Counted from the stretch's first letter, positions 42,627 through 52,919 are shown. The stretch is DNA of 64,000 bases from Nesterenkonia xinjiangensis (GCF_013410745.1 NZ_JACCFY010000001.1:1054001-1118000); one strand, 5' to 3'. The notes: generated by a model not told the origin, from the sequence alone. A program made the numbers and translations.

Positions 42627-45047
42627 CTACGCCATCACCACCGAAGAGTCGACAGCAACGCCATCTTCACGTGAATCTGGTCCATCCTCGTGCGGTTCGA
42701 ACCGGACCATCATCGCCTTGAATCCGGGCGTATTGGACTCTCTGGCCACCAGATCCCGATGCACCAGCGCGTTGGCCTCCGGGTAATACGCGGCCACGCA
42801 GCCGCGCACGGTCGGGTAGGCGACCAGACGGAACCGCGGGGCCCGGCGCTCCTCCCCCCGGAACATGGAGACGACGTCGACCAGGTCCCGATCCGCGAAT
42901 CCGCTCTCGGCGAGGTCCTCCGGGTGGATGAGGATCACCCGACGCCCCCCGGAGATGCCGCGGTACCGGTCGTCCAGCCCGTAGAAGGTGGTGTTGTACT
43001 GGTCATGGGAGCGCATGGTCTGCAGCACCAGATAGCCCTCAGGAGGCTCCAGATACTCCAGATCCCGCACGGAGAACGCGGCACGCCCGTCGGCCGTGGC
43101 GAAGCTCCGGTGGTCCCGCGGCGGATTGGGGAGCACGAAGCCGTACTTCTGCCGCACCCGTCGGTTGAAGTCCTCCGTGCCGGGGATCACCCGGGAGGCA
43201 TGGTCGCGGATGACGTCGTAGTCCTCGGCCATGGCCCTCCAGTCCACCTGGTGGTCCCGGCCCAGAATCGCCTCAGCCATGCGGGCGATGATCACCGGCT
43301 CGGCCAGCAGATGGTCCGAGACCGGCTCCAGACGCCCCTGGGTGGAGCTCACCACCGACATCGAGTTCTCCACGGAGAGGATCTGTGCCCCACCGGGGTG
43401 TTTGTCATCCCGGTCGGAGCGGCCCAGGGTGGGCAGGATGATCGAGGTCCGCCCATGCACCACATGGGACCGGTTGGGCTTGGTGGAGATGTGCACGGTC
43501 AGCCCGGTGCGGCGCAGCGCCTGCGCCATCAGTGCAGTGTCCGAGTTCGCCATCGCCAGGTTCCCGCCCAGAGAGACGAAGACGTCCGCCCGCCCGGCGG
43601 CCATGGCCGTCATCGCATCGGTGGAGTCGCAGCCGTGCTCCCGCGGGGAGGTGATACCGAACTCGGCGTCCAGTGCCGCGAGGAACTCCTCCCGGGGCTT
43701 CTCCCAGATGCCGAAGGTGCGGTCCCCCTGGACGTTGGAGTGGCCGCGCACCGGGCAGGCGCCGGCGCCGGGCTTGCCGAAGTTGCCCTGGAGCAGGAGC
43801 AAGTTGACGATCTCACGGATGGTGTCCACCGAATGCGGCTGCTGCGTGATGCCCAGCGCCCAGCAGAAGATGGTGGCCTTCGAACGGGCCATCAGACCGG
43901 CGATGTGCTCGATCTCCTCCCGACTGAGCCCGGTGGCCCGCTCGGTGACCTCCCAGTCGAGCTCGGCGCGGGCCTCGCGGTACTCCTCGAACCCGGAGGT
44001 GGAGGATTCGATGAAGCTCGGGTCCAGCACCGTGCCGGGCTGCTCCTCCTCCGCCTGGATGAGCAGATGCCCCAGCGCCTGGAAGAGCGCCTGATCCCCG
44101 CCGACCTTGATCTGCAGGTACTCGTCGGAGATGCGGTCCCCGCCGCCGACCAGTCCCTGCGGCGTCTGCGGATCCTTGAACGTGAGCAGCCCCGCCTCGG
44201 GCAGCGGATTCACGGCGACGACCTTGCCGCCGTTCTTGCGGCAGTCCGCCAGGGAGCCGAGCATGCGCGGGTGGTTCGTGCCCGGGTTCTGCCCCACCAC
44301 GAAGATCAGCTCGGCCTGCTCCAGGTCTTCCAGGGTGACGGTGCCCTTGCCGATCCCGATGGTCGGGCTCATCGCCGTCCCGGAGGACTCGTGGCACATG
44401 TTGGAGCAGTCCGGCAGGTTGTTCGTGCCCAGCGAGCGGGCGAGCAGCTGGTACATGAACGCGGTCTCGTTGGCGGTGCGCCCGGAGGTGTAGAAGACGC
44501 AGCGCTCCGGCGTCGTGGCCTGCACGTGCTCGGCGATGGTGCGGAAGGCCTCGCCCCAGCCGATCGGCCGATAGTGGGTCTCTCCCTCGCGGATGATCAT
44601 CGGGTGCGTGATGCGCCCGGACTGACCCAGCCAGTATTCGGTCTTCTGCTCCAGCTCGGCGATGGAATGCTCGGCCCACCACTCAGGAGTGACGACCCGC
44701 TGGGTGTTCTCCTCGGCGAGCGCCTTCGCGCCGTTCTCGCAAAACTCCAGCTTCTTGCGGTGCCCGGTGGTGGACTCCGGCCAGGCGCAGCCGGGGCAGT
44801 CCACGCCGTCGGGCTGGTTGACCCGGAGGAACGACCGCGCGGTGCGGCTCATCCCTCCCTGGTGCAGACCACGCTCGAAGGAGACGGCGACGGCCTTCAG
44901 GCCGGCCGCGGCGCGTTTCGGGCCACTGACGGTGAGGTCATCCTCGTCGATGTCCTCGAACTCCACCCGGTGGCCGTGGATCTGGTCCTCGCCACCCTTC
45001 TCCGTGCGGCGGGAGGTGCCGCTGTGACGCCCATTGATGAGTCCCAT
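42627..45047 (-). CDS. FdhF/YdeP-family molybdopterin oxidoreductase
   Basis: An 806-aa alpha-subunit-type oxidoreductase of the TIGR01701 (FdhF/YdeP) family. GETHYRPIGWGEAFRTIAEH and CVFYTSGRTANETAFMYQLL mark the molybdopterin fold. CHESSG near residue 227 is the metal-site region, which in this subgroup lacks the Cys/Sec seen in true formate dehydrogenases. An N-terminal CPGCAWPES replaces the usual four-Cys cluster. The reaction is unknown. ATG at 45047. It lies 78 bp from fdhD. Confidence 0.87.
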   Translation of the reverse strand: MGLINGRHSGTSRRTEKGGEDQIHGHRVEFEDIDEDDLTVSGPKRAAAGLKAVAVSFERGLHQGGMSRTARSFLRVNQPDGVDCPGCAWPESTTGHRKKLEFCENGAKALAEENTQRVVTPEWWAEHSIAELEQKTEYWLGQSGRITHPMIIREGETHYRPIGWGEAFRTIAEHVQATTPERCVFYTSGRTANETAFMYQLLARSLGTNNLPDCSNMCHESSGTAMSPTIGIGKGTVTLEDLEQAELIFVVGQNPGTNHPRMLGSLADCRKNGGKVVAVNPLPEAGLLTFKDPQTPQGLVGGGDRISDEYLQIKVGGDQALFQALGHLLIQAEEEQPGTVLDPSFIESSTSGFEEYREARAELDWEVTERATGLSREEIEHIAGLMARSKATIFCWALGITQQPHSVDTIREIVNLLLLQGNFGKPGAGACPVRGHSNVQGDRTFGIWEKPREEFLAALDAEFGITSPREHGCDSTDAMTAMAAGRADVFVSLGGNLAMANSDTALMAQALRRTGLTVHISTKPNRSHVVHGRTSIILPTLGRSDRDDKHPGGAQILSVENSMSVVSSTQGRLEPVSDHLLAEPVIIARMAEAILGRDHQVDWRAMAEDYDVIRDHASRVIPGTEDFNRRVRQKYGFVLPNPPRDHRSFATADGRAAFSVRDLEYLEPPEGYLVLQTMRSHDQYNTTFYGLDDRYRGISGGRRVILIHPEDLAESGFADRDLVDVVSMFRGEERRAPRFRLVAYPTVRGCVAAYYPEANALVHRDLVARESNTPGFKAMMVRFEPHEDGPDSREDGVAVDSSVVMA

Positions 45048-45124
45048 GTCTCCATTCTGGCAGAAGCGCACCCGGCTGTGACACTCCTCACGGGAATCGT
45101 CGGCAGGAGGTTCATCACCCCTGG

Positions 45125-45973
45125 TCAGACCGTGGCTGGGGCCAGGTCGCTGAGTCGCTCCGGGTGGGTGTAGATGTTGATGCTGTCGCGTCGGGAGAAG
45201 CCCGCCAGCGTGATGCCGGCCCGTTCCGCGAGGTCCACGGCCATCGACGACGGCGCCCCCACCGCTGCGAGCAGCTCGACGCCGGCGAGCGCGGCCTTCT
45301 GGACCAGCTCGAAGGAGGCCCGTCCGGAGACCTGCAGGGCGGTGCCGACCAGCGGGAACCGGCCCTCCATCAATGCCCACCCGACCACTTTGTCCACGGC
45401 GTTGTGCCGACCGACGTCCTCACGCAGGCACAGCAACGTGCCGTCTGCGTCGAAGAGCCCGGCGGCATGGACCCCGCCGGTGCGGTCGAAGATGCGCTGA
45501 CTCTCGCGCAGCGTGTCCGGCAGGGTGAGCAGGTCCCCCACGGTGAGGCTCAGCTGCGGCCCTGCCGCCGGAGCCGGAGGCAGCGCCTTCTCCACGGCGT
45601 CGATGCTGGTGGTGCCGCAGATCCCGCAAGCCGAGGTGGTGAGCACCTGACGGTGCTGGCCGATGGACAGCCGCGCGACGCGTGGATCCAGGGAGGCGTC
45701 GATGACGTTGTAGGTCTGCTGTCCGTCCGGGCCGGTGCCCGCGCAGTAGCGCAGGCCACGCAGCTCCTCGGCGACGACCACCAGCCCCTCGGAGACGAGG
45801 AACCCGGCCGCCAGCTCGAAGTCATGGCCCGGGGTGCGCATGGTCACGGTGAAGGGCTCCCCGCCGAGCCGCAGCTCCAGCGGCTCCTCCACGGCGACGA
45901 CGTCCCCGCGGTTGCGGACCGCCCCGTCGCGGCCCACCCGCATGATCCGGTGTCTCTGGGTCAGCCGTCCCAT
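45125..45973 (-). CDS. fdhD: Formate dehydrogenase accessory sulfurtransferase
   Basis: A 282-aa FdhD protein. The CGICG motif (Cys116 and Cys119) carries the sulfur passed from a cysteine desulfurase to the molybdopterin of FdhF-type enzymes, and VGRHNAVDKVVGWAL is the other conserved stretch. ATG 45973 is six bases after GGAG; an ATG immediately before it overlaps the moeA stop. Its partner is presumably the FdhF-like gene downstream. Confidence 0.93.
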   Translation of the reverse strand: MGRLTQRHRIMRVGRDGAVRNRGDVVAVEEPLELRLGGEPFTVTMRTPGHDFELAAGFLVSEGLVVVAEELRGLRYCAGTGPDGQQTYNVIDASLDPRVARLSIGQHRQVLTTSACGICGTTSIDAVEKALPPAPAAGPQLSLTVGDLLTLPDTLRESQRIFDRTGGVHAAGLFDADGTLLCLREDVGRHNAVDKVVGWALMEGRFPLVGTALQVSGRASFELVQKAALAGVELLAAVGAPSSMAVDLAERAGITLAGFSRRDSINIYTHPERLSDLAPATV

Positions 45974-47244
45974 CATGTGCTCCTTCTGCTGAGCGGTGTG
46001 CTTCCAGCCTGCCACGCCAGCGGCAGGACCTCCACCGTCGCGCCCGCCTCCAGCCCGCCGGGCGGGACGAGGGCGAAGGCGTCGGCAGAGGCCAGCCCGC
46101 GCATCATATGGGGCTTGTCATGTCCGACCGGGCCCACGCCGTCGTCGTGGAGCTCCACCGGCAGCAGCCGCAGGCCGCGCCGAGCACCCTCCAAAGGCTG
46201 CGAGGAGGTGCTGCGAGGCAGGCCGACGGCGGCCTCGGCGGGCACCCCGCGCAGCGCGTCGAGAGCCACCTGGCCGAGGGCGGCGAGAGCAGCGAAGCCG
46301 GCCAGCGGGTTGCCGGGCAGACCCAGCACGAGCGTGCCGCCGACCCGGGCGAGGACTGCGGGATGGCCGGGGCGCATGTCCACCGAGTCCACCAGCGGCT
46401 CCGCTCCGAGGTCCTGCAGCGCCGCCCGCAGCGCGTCAGCCTCGGAGCGGGCGGTGCCACCGGTGGTGAGCACCAGCCCCACACCGTCAGCGATCGCCTC
46501 CCGCAGCCGCCGGGTGAGCGCCGAGGCGTCGTCACCCACCCGATGCACTCCCGCCATGCGCCCGCCCATGGCGGCGACGGCGGCGGGAACGGAGATCTCG
46601 AAGGCGTCTCGGACCTGGCCGGGGCCCGGCAGCCCAGAGGTGATGACCTCCTCCCCGGTGCAGATCAGTCGCACGCGCGGGAGGGGGTGGATGAGGACGG
46701 TGTCGTGACCGGCGACGGCGGCCATCGCGGCACGCGCAGGGGTCAGCCGCTCACCGGAGCTCAGCAGGACCTCTCCGTCGGCGGCTTCCGAGCCGGACGG
46801 GCGCAGATGGCGGCCGGGTTCGACGTCCTCGCTGCCAGGGTCGGCGTGCAGCAGCCTGTGCCCGTCGCTGCCCTGGTCCAGTCGGGCGTGTTCGCTGCGC
46901 AGCACCGAAGTGGTGCCCGCGGGGATCGGTGAACCGGTGACGACCGCGACCGCCTCTCCATCCTCGAGGGCGGGGCGCGGGTCGACAGGGCTCAGCGCAG
47001 TCCGTTCGCTTGACCCAGGGCCCGAGGGCGCTTCGTCGTGGGGGCGCCAGGGGCCTTCGCCGCGGATCGCCCAGCCGTCCATGGCGGAGGTCGCCGCATG
47101 CGGGATCGACTGCAGTGCGTGCACCGGCGCCGCCAGCAGGGCGCCATGTGCCGCGTCCAGCGGCGTGTCGACGCCTGGTCCACACAGCGCGGCGGCGGCC
47201 TCGGCCGCGCGGCGGCGAGCGTCGGAGAGCGGGGTGAGGCTCAT
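45973..47244 (-). CDS. moeA: Molybdopterin molybdenumtransferase
   Basis: A 423-aa MoeA protein that inserts molybdate into adenylated molybdopterin. The family motifs are ATSAMDGWAIRG, VTGSPIPAGTTSV, LTTGGTARSEADAL and VLGLPGNPLAG, with four domains and normal length. It follows the DUF6457 gene directly (stop and start share a base) and overlaps fdhD. Confidence 0.93.
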   Translation of the reverse strand: MSLTPLSDARRRAAEAAAALCGPGVDTPLDAAHGALLAAPVHALQSIPHAATSAMDGWAIRGEGPWRPHDEAPSGPGSSERTALSPVDPRPALEDGEAVAVVTGSPIPAGTTSVLRSEHARLDQGSDGHRLLHADPGSEDVEPGRHLRPSGSEAADGEVLLSSGERLTPARAAMAAVAGHDTVLIHPLPRVRLICTGEEVITSGLPGPGQVRDAFEISVPAAVAAMGGRMAGVHRVGDDASALTRRLREAIADGVGLVLTTGGTARSEADALRAALQDLGAEPLVDSVDMRPGHPAVLARVGGTLVLGLPGNPLAGFAALAALGQVALDALRGVPAEAAVGLPRSTSSQPLEGARRGLRLLPVELHDDGVGPVGHDKPHMMRGLASADAFALVPPGGLEAGATVEVLPLAWQAGSTPLSRRST

Positions 47245-47540
47245 CAGCCCTCGGCGCGGGCGCGACGCTCCAGCAGATTCTCGGCCACACGGGTGGCCGC
47301 GCGGGATGCGCGGGTGAAGTCAGCCTGTCCTGAGCCCTCGGCCAGGCCGGTGACGTATCCGATGAGGAAGGTCGTCACCGGGGCCGCAGGGCGGACCACG
47401 GTGTGCGCGGCCGTGCCCGCCAGGCTCAGCACGGCGTCGACGTCGATCTGCACTCCCTCGATCTCGAGGTGGTGGGCGAGCTCCTCGACCCACAGCTCGA
47501 TGGACTCTCGGGTGATCTCCTGCTCGGATCGTTCAGCCAT
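47244..47540 (-). CDS. DUF6457 protein
   Basis: A 98-aa helical acidic protein matching DUF6457 (ELWVEELAHHLEIEGVQIDV and TTFLIGYVTGLAEGSG). The domain is regularly found fused to or beside MobA in actinobacteria, which suggests a role in cofactor maturation that has not been defined. It lies between mobA (12-bp gap) and moeA (shared base). Confidence 0.83.
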   Translation of the reverse strand: MAERSEQEITRESIELWVEELAHHLEIEGVQIDVDAVLSLAGTAAHTVVRPAAPVTTFLIGYVTGLAEGSGQADFTRASRAATRVAENLLERRARAEG

Positions 47541-47552
47541 GGCCTCAGCATC

Positions 47553-48227
47553 TCACAGGCGCAGCTCCGGATCGGTGCCCGCCGGCGGAAGAGACACCCC
47601 ATGGCGGCGGGCGTCCACCGCGGTGTCCACGTCGACGCCGAGCCCCTCCGGCAGGAGCGGCCTCACCACGGTTCCGGCGCCGGGAGCCTCCATCCCTTCG
47701 AGCAGCCAGCGGACGGGTCGCCCGACCTCCTCCCCCGGGACCAGGGAGAGCACCCGGCGACGCAGCGGCTCTGCCTCCACAGCGGCGGTGAGCATCTGCT
47801 CCCGACCCTCCTGGTCCTGCGGGATCAGAGTCCCATCCGCAGGCAGGTGGTCAAGCAGCCAGTCCAGGACGGGGCCGGGGTCGAGGGTGTCCACGGACAG
47901 CAGCAGCACGTGCTGCGGGCGGTGTGCGTCGGGAACCGATGCCCGGGCCTCCAGGGCGCGCACCCCGGCGCAGAGCGCCGCGGCGGGTCCGGAGTAGGGC
48001 GGGTCCTCACGGACGAGGTCGACACCTTCGGGAAGACTCGCACGCAGCCGGTCCGGTCCGACGACGACGGTCTCGATGCCACGGATCTCCAGAGCATCGG
48101 CCCAGGCCGTGATCAGGGGGACGCCGAGGTGGGTGAGCAGACCCTTCTGGACGCCGCCGAGACGACTGCCACGTCCGCCGGCCAGCAGGACCGCCGCCGT
48201 CGTCGTCGCAGCATCCTCAGGCGGCAT
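47553..48227 (-). CDS. mobA: Molybdenum cofactor guanylyltransferase
   Basis: A 224-aa nucleotidyltransferase. The N-terminal LLAGGRGSRLGGVQKGLL is the GTP-binding motif of MobA, with DTLDPGP in place of the metal-site Asp region. It attaches GMP to Mo-molybdopterin to give the guanine dinucleotide form used by FdhF-type enzymes. Its start lies inside the HNH gene (11-bp overlap). Confidence 0.87.
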   Translation of the reverse strand: MPPEDAATTTAAVLLAGGRGSRLGGVQKGLLTHLGVPLITAWADALEIRGIETVVVGPDRLRASLPEGVDLVREDPPYSGPAAALCAGVRALEARASVPDAHRPQHVLLLSVDTLDPGPVLDWLLDHLPADGTLIPQDQEGREQMLTAAVEAEPLRRRVLSLVPGEEVGRPVRWLLEGMEAPGAGTVVRPLLPEGLGVDVDTAVDARRHGVSLPPAGTDPELRL

Positions 48228-48711
48228 GTTCCAGGAACGGCACCCACAGTTCGTGGGGCGCGTCGAGCTCGTGGGGAAGCCAGGCGTGATGAGCCGGGGG
48301 CTGCGGGGTCGTGCCCAGAGTCCAGCCGAGCTCATCGAGGGTCCTGTCACCCTTGGTGATGTTGCAGGTGCCGCAGCAGGCCACCAGGTTTTCCCAGCTG
48401 GAGTCTCCCCCGCGCGAGCGGGGGATCACATGGTCCACGGTCCCGGCCGGCCGGGAGCAGTAGGCGCAGCGTCGCTGATCGCGGCGCAGGATGCTGCGGC
48501 GCGAGGGCGCGCTGGGACCGCGCCGGACCACGCGCACGTAACGGTGGAGGAGAATGACCGCCGGGCGGGGCACCAGCGCAGTGGGCGAGGCGATCGGCGT
48601 GCCGTCCTCAGCAAGGATGCTGGCCTTGCCATGCATGACCAGCACTGCGGCGCGGCGGGAGGACACGACACCCAGGGGCTCGTAGCCGGCGTTGAGCACC
48701 AATGAGCGCAT
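48217..48711 (-). CDS. HNH endonuclease-domain protein
   Basis: A 164-aa protein. The C-terminal HNH domain has CAYCSRPAGTVDHVIPRSRG and CGTCNITKGDRTLDELGW, with two CxxC zinc knuckles and the conserved His. The N-terminal half (NAGYEPLGVVSSRRAAVLVM) is the stand-alone actinobacterial form. The physiological DNA target is not known. Overlaps mobA by 11 bp; the linkage to cofactor genes has no obvious reason. Confidence 0.88.
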   Translation of the reverse strand: MRSLVLNAGYEPLGVVSSRRAAVLVMHGKASILAEDGTPIASPTALVPRPAVILLHRYVRVVRRGPSAPSRRSILRRDQRRCAYCSRPAGTVDHVIPRSRGGDSSWENLVACCGTCNITKGDRTLDELGWTLGTTPQPPAHHAWLPHELDAPHELWVPFLEHAA

Positions 48712-48875
48712 CGCGATCCCTCCGTACGTCCTGTGGCAGTACGGATCAGCGCCGCGGGGCGCCGTTCCGCGCCTGTACAGCCCTCAATATAGACGCTGAA
48801 GCGCCCTGAGCACACCATATGACGCGAATCACACCCAGTCAGCGGCATGGAGACCGCCCCACAGCATCGCAGACG

Positions 48876-48928
48876 ACACGAGCCGTGGCTGCGCTCCGAA
48901 TGTCTCGGAGTGCAACCACGGCTCGTGT
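48876..48928. terminator. Strong terminator hairpin downstream of the NlpC/P60 gene
   Basis: Twenty-four-base arms at 48876-48899 and 48905-48928 pair with two mismatches (GU-compatible) around a 5-base loop. The structure lies 22 bp after the NlpC/P60 stop and separates it from the HNH gene downstream. Confidence 0.85.
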
Positions 48929-48949
48929 GCAGCGCGTGCTAAGTGGCGA

Positions 48950-50041
48950 TCAGCGCAGCGTCAGGTAGTAGTTCGTGGTGTTGCCCGTACGCTCGGCGCC
49001 GTAGAGGATGGTGCCGGTGCTGGGGTTCTGCGCACCGATCATCTGGCCGTTGCCGACATAGATCGACACGTGGCCGCCGCCGTTCTGGACGACCAGGTCG
49101 CCCGGCTGCGGGTTGCTGGTCTGCGTGAACTGGCCGGAGCCGCGGATGGCCGCAGTGCTGGACGGAATGCTGTGGCCCGCCTGGGCGTATGCCCAGGAGA
49201 CGAAGCCGGAGCAGTCCCAGCCGCCCGGTCCCTTGCCGCCCCACACGTAGGGGGTGCCGACGCCGGAGTAGGCCGCGGAGACGACCCCGCCCAGGGAACC
49301 GGAGGACTCGACGGGAGCCTCCTCCTGAGCGGATGCCAGCTCCACCTCGGTGGTGCTCTCCTGCGAGGGCTCCTGAGTCTCAGCCTCCTGCTGGGGGGCC
49401 GGAGCCTCCTCCTGCTGAGGAGCCTCCTCCTGCTGCTGCTCCGGCTCGGGAGCAGCCTCCGGCTGAGGCTCTGGCTCCGGCTGTGCCTGCTGCGGGCTGA
49501 GCTCGGCCACGCGGGCGGCCAGCGCAGCGTGGTCCAGGATGCCGTTGTCGTCGACGAAGGTGCCGTCAGCGAAGAGCTGCTCGAAGAGAGCCTCGGCAGA
49601 GACACCCTCCAGCTCGGCAAGCTGCTCGACCAGGCCGCGCGTGCCGGGCAGGTAGTCGCTGAGCCCGTGGCTCAGGGCGACGGACTGCGTCTCGGTCTCG
49701 GGCGTCGACTCCGGAGCGGACTCCGAGCCCACTGCCGGACGGTCGAAGCTCAGCTCGACGCTGGGCGCCGCCGTGACGGTGACGGCGGAGTTGTTGCTGG
49801 CGCGCTCGACGGCCAGGTCGGACTGGGCCACCTGCTGAGTGGTGACCTCACGACCCTGCGAGTCCGCGGCGCTTCCCACGCTGGCGTTGGCTGCGGCACC
49901 GGTGGAGACCACCAGGCCGGTCGCTGCGACGGCAACTGCTGCTCCACGGCCGAAGGTGCCGGCGTTGTGGACCACAGCTCGCGCCAGGGACGCCTGACGA
50001 CGCCGGTCACGGCGCGAGACACTCGTCATGTTGTCTGTCAC
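48950..50041 (-). CDS. Secreted NlpC/P60 peptidoglycan endopeptidase
   Basis: A 363-aa exported hydrolase. A long basic N-terminus and hydrophobic segment (TFGRGAAVAVAATGLVVSTG) give a signal peptide ending near residue 53 (ANASVGSAAD). A Gln/Glu/Pro-rich linker (residues about 180-245) leads to the C40 domain with the catalytic Cys in WDCSGFVSWAY and His in GGHVSIYVGNG. It should cut the stem-peptide bond in peptidoglycan during growth or division. I chose GTG 50041, ten bases after GGGAGAGG, over ATG 50029. Confidence 0.9.
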   Translation of the reverse strand: MTDNMTSVSRRDRRRQASLARAVVHNAGTFGRGAAVAVAATGLVVSTGAAANASVGSAADSQGREVTTQQVAQSDLAVERASNNSAVTVTAAPSVELSFDRPAVGSESAPESTPETETQSVALSHGLSDYLPGTRGLVEQLAELEGVSAEALFEQLFADGTFVDDNGILDHAALAARVAELSPQQAQPEPEPQPEAAPEPEQQQEEAPQQEEAPAPQQEAETQEPSQESTTEVELASAQEEAPVESSGSLGGVVSAAYSGVGTPYVWGGKGPGGWDCSGFVSWAYAQAGHSIPSSTAAIRGSGQFTQTSNPQPGDLVVQNGGGHVSIYVGNGQMIGAQNPSTGTILYGAERTGNTTNYYLTLR

Positions 50042-50280
50042 TTGTTGAAAACCTCTCCCTGTGTCGGCGGGGCCTGCCTGCGTAGAGTCCGAAGCCGGGG
50101 AAGCTTCATATCCAGGTCCATACATGACCGCGTGCCCCGCCCTCTGCCGTGCGGTAGTTGTCGAACGGCTCCGGTCAGCGGCAGAGATGGTTCATCTGAC
50201 CAGAGGCGCACCGGGCATTCGGACAGTCGCCCGGGCACGTCACCGACCGTATAACAGATCGGTATAAATGTCACGCTCAG
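50042..50280 (-). promoter_or_regulatory. Long leader of the NlpC/P60 gene with promoter and hairpin
   Basis: A promoter-like pair, GTGACA at 50274-50269 and TACGGT at 50251-50246 with a 17-base spacer, lies about 200 bases upstream of the start. The leader forms a hairpin from 50171-50178 and 50196-50203 (8-bp arms, one GU). It does not show the conserved ydaO c-di-AMP riboswitch segments that control many such genes. Confidence 0.45.
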
Positions 50281-50504
50281 GTCACGATGACCGCTCGTCC
50301 GGTCACGGCAGGACCACGTCGCGGCCCCTGCCGACCCAGGTCTTCTTGAGGGAACTGCAGGTCAAAGCGCAATCGAAGGAGCACCCCGGACGATTCGGCG
50401 CAAAATCACGATCCGTGACATCTCTGCGTGATGATCCGTGACACACCCGTGATGCAGAGGGCCTCCGCGGCCTCGACGCCACACGCCCGCCGTCGGCCGA
50501 GGCG
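50281..50504. other. Intergenic segment without a recognised feature
   Basis: This 220-base segment lies between the dtxR stop and the NlpC/P60 promoter. I see no credible gene, RNA or strong hairpin in it. Confidence 0.5.
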
Positions 50505-51227
50505 TCAGCGCAGGGTGACGAAGATGTGCTGGGCGACCTCCAGCGGGATCTCCACCTCAAGGCCCTCGATGTCGTCGTGGGACACGGTGAGCGTCGTGTA
50601 CGCCTGGTCCACCTCGCCCAGCTCGACGTCGGCTCCCGGGCGCAGACCGGCCTCGAGCAGCTGCTCGAGCACCTCGGGCTCCACCTGGATGGACTCGGCG
50701 AGACGCTGCACCCTCCAGGAGGAGGGGGCGTCGCCGTCGGCGGTGCGGTCCTCCGCGGCCCGGCGCAGCGTCACCAGCTGCTGGGCGGTGGGCGCGGACC
50801 TGTGGGGGACCCCGAGCTGCTCCAGCCCGGGGATCGGGTTGCCATAGGGGGACTCGACGGGGTCATCCAGGATCTCGACCAGGCGCCGCTCCACACGCTC
50901 GCTCATCACGTGCTCCCAGCGGCAGGCCTCCTCATGGATGTAGGGCCACTCCAGCCCGATCACGTCGGAGAGCAGCCGCTCGGCCAGCCGGTGCTTGCGC
51001 ATGACCCGCACGGCGAGCTCGCGGCCGCCGTCGGTCAGCTGCAGATGGCGGTCCTCGGTGAGCACCACGAGCCCGTCACGCTCCAGCCGGGCGACCGTCT
51101 GCGAGACAGTGGGGCCGGAGTGCTCGAGCCGCTCGGCGATGCGCGCACGCAGCGGGACGATGCCCTCCTCCTCCAGATCCAGGATGGTGCGCAGGTACAT
51201 CTCGGTGGTGTCGATGAGATCGGTCAA
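50505..51227 (-). CDS. DtxR/IdeR-family metal-dependent regulator
   Basis: A 240-aa regulator of metal homeostasis. The winged helix (MTDLIDTTEMYLRTILDLEE and SGPTVSQTVARLERDGLVVL) is followed by the metal-binding and dimerisation domain with MRKHRLAERLLSDVIGLEW, EACRWEHVMSERVERRLV and a FeoA/SH3-like C-terminal domain (EGLEVEIPLEVAQHIFV). Whether it responds to iron or manganese cannot be told from sequence. Divergent from serC. Confidence 0.92.
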   Translation of the reverse strand: MTDLIDTTEMYLRTILDLEEEGIVPLRARIAERLEHSGPTVSQTVARLERDGLVVLTEDRHLQLTDGGRELAVRVMRKHRLAERLLSDVIGLEWPYIHEEACRWEHVMSERVERRLVEILDDPVESPYGNPIPGLEQLGVPHRSAPTAQQLVTLRRAAEDRTADGDAPSSWRVQRLAESIQVEPEVLEQLLEAGLRPGADVELGEVDQAYTTLTVSHDDIEGLEVEIPLEVAQHIFVTLR

Positions 51228-51342
51228 CGATGACTCTCTTTCCTCTGCCCGGCCGGAGGGGGAGCCCCCGCACTTGATACCGTGATGCTCGGCATCCCCA
51301 CAACACCCCCAGCATAGTGGCTGCCCCTGTCACAGGTGCTGA

Positions 51343-52533
<1,191 letters not shown>

Positions 52534-52565
52534 GGCTCGATCGCTGAGCTGCGGACGGAGGCGGC

Positions 52566-52919
52566 TCAGCCGCCGGCGGATTCGGCCGCCGCCTCCTCCG
52601 CCGCCATCTGCTTCTTCTCCTGCTCGTCCATGCGCTCGGCCCAGGGGACCCAGGCCGGAGCGAGCAGCGAGTCGTTGCCGGGCAGCAGGCCGACCTCGCA
52701 GACCGTCACCTTCTTCACGCGTGGGGCTCGGGCGACCGCCACGAACCACTCCCAGCCGTGATATCCGGGCTTGACGGCGGCGAAGCGGTGGGTGTGCAGC
52801 CGGTCCTCCTCCGCCGTGACGGAGAGGTGCTCACCGACCTGCTCGTCCGGGGCGATCTCGCGCAGCGCCTCACGGGCGAGGTCGACGGCCTCGCTGAGCA
52901 CGGCATCCTTCTTCGGCAT
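52566..52919 (-). CDS. DUF3027 protein, short form
   Basis: A 117-aa protein that covers the N-terminal DUF3027 block (AREALREIAPDEQVGEHLSV, RFAAVKPGYHGWEWFVAVAR, VGLLPGNDSLLAPAWVPWAE). As I recall, family members are usually well over 200 aa, so the C-terminal half appears to be missing. No broken continuation is visible beyond the stop. It lies 43 bp from the cold-shock-domain gene on the same strand, its usual neighbour in actinobacteria. Confidence 0.8.
   Translation of the reverse strand: MPKKDAVLSEAVDLAREALREIAPDEQVGEHLSVTAEEDRLHTHRFAAVKPGYHGWEWFVAVARAPRVKKVTVCEVGLLPGNDSLLAPAWVPWAERMDEQEKKQMAAEEAAAESAGG

Noticed and set aside
42690-45173. Plus-strand open frame of over 800 codons opposite the FdhF-like gene
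   Set aside because: The minus-strand FdhF/YdeP family match explains the codon bias; the plus frame has no recognisable domains.
50038-50274. Possible 78-codon small gene in the NlpC/P60 leader
   Set aside because: It overlaps the promoter and ribosome binding site, and its product has no recognisable domain or start signal.
50042-50280. ydaO-type c-di-AMP riboswitch upstream of the NlpC/P60 gene
   Set aside because: The conserved purine-rich and GGGGAACCC-like segments are not visible on the minus strand, so I report only an unassigned leader.
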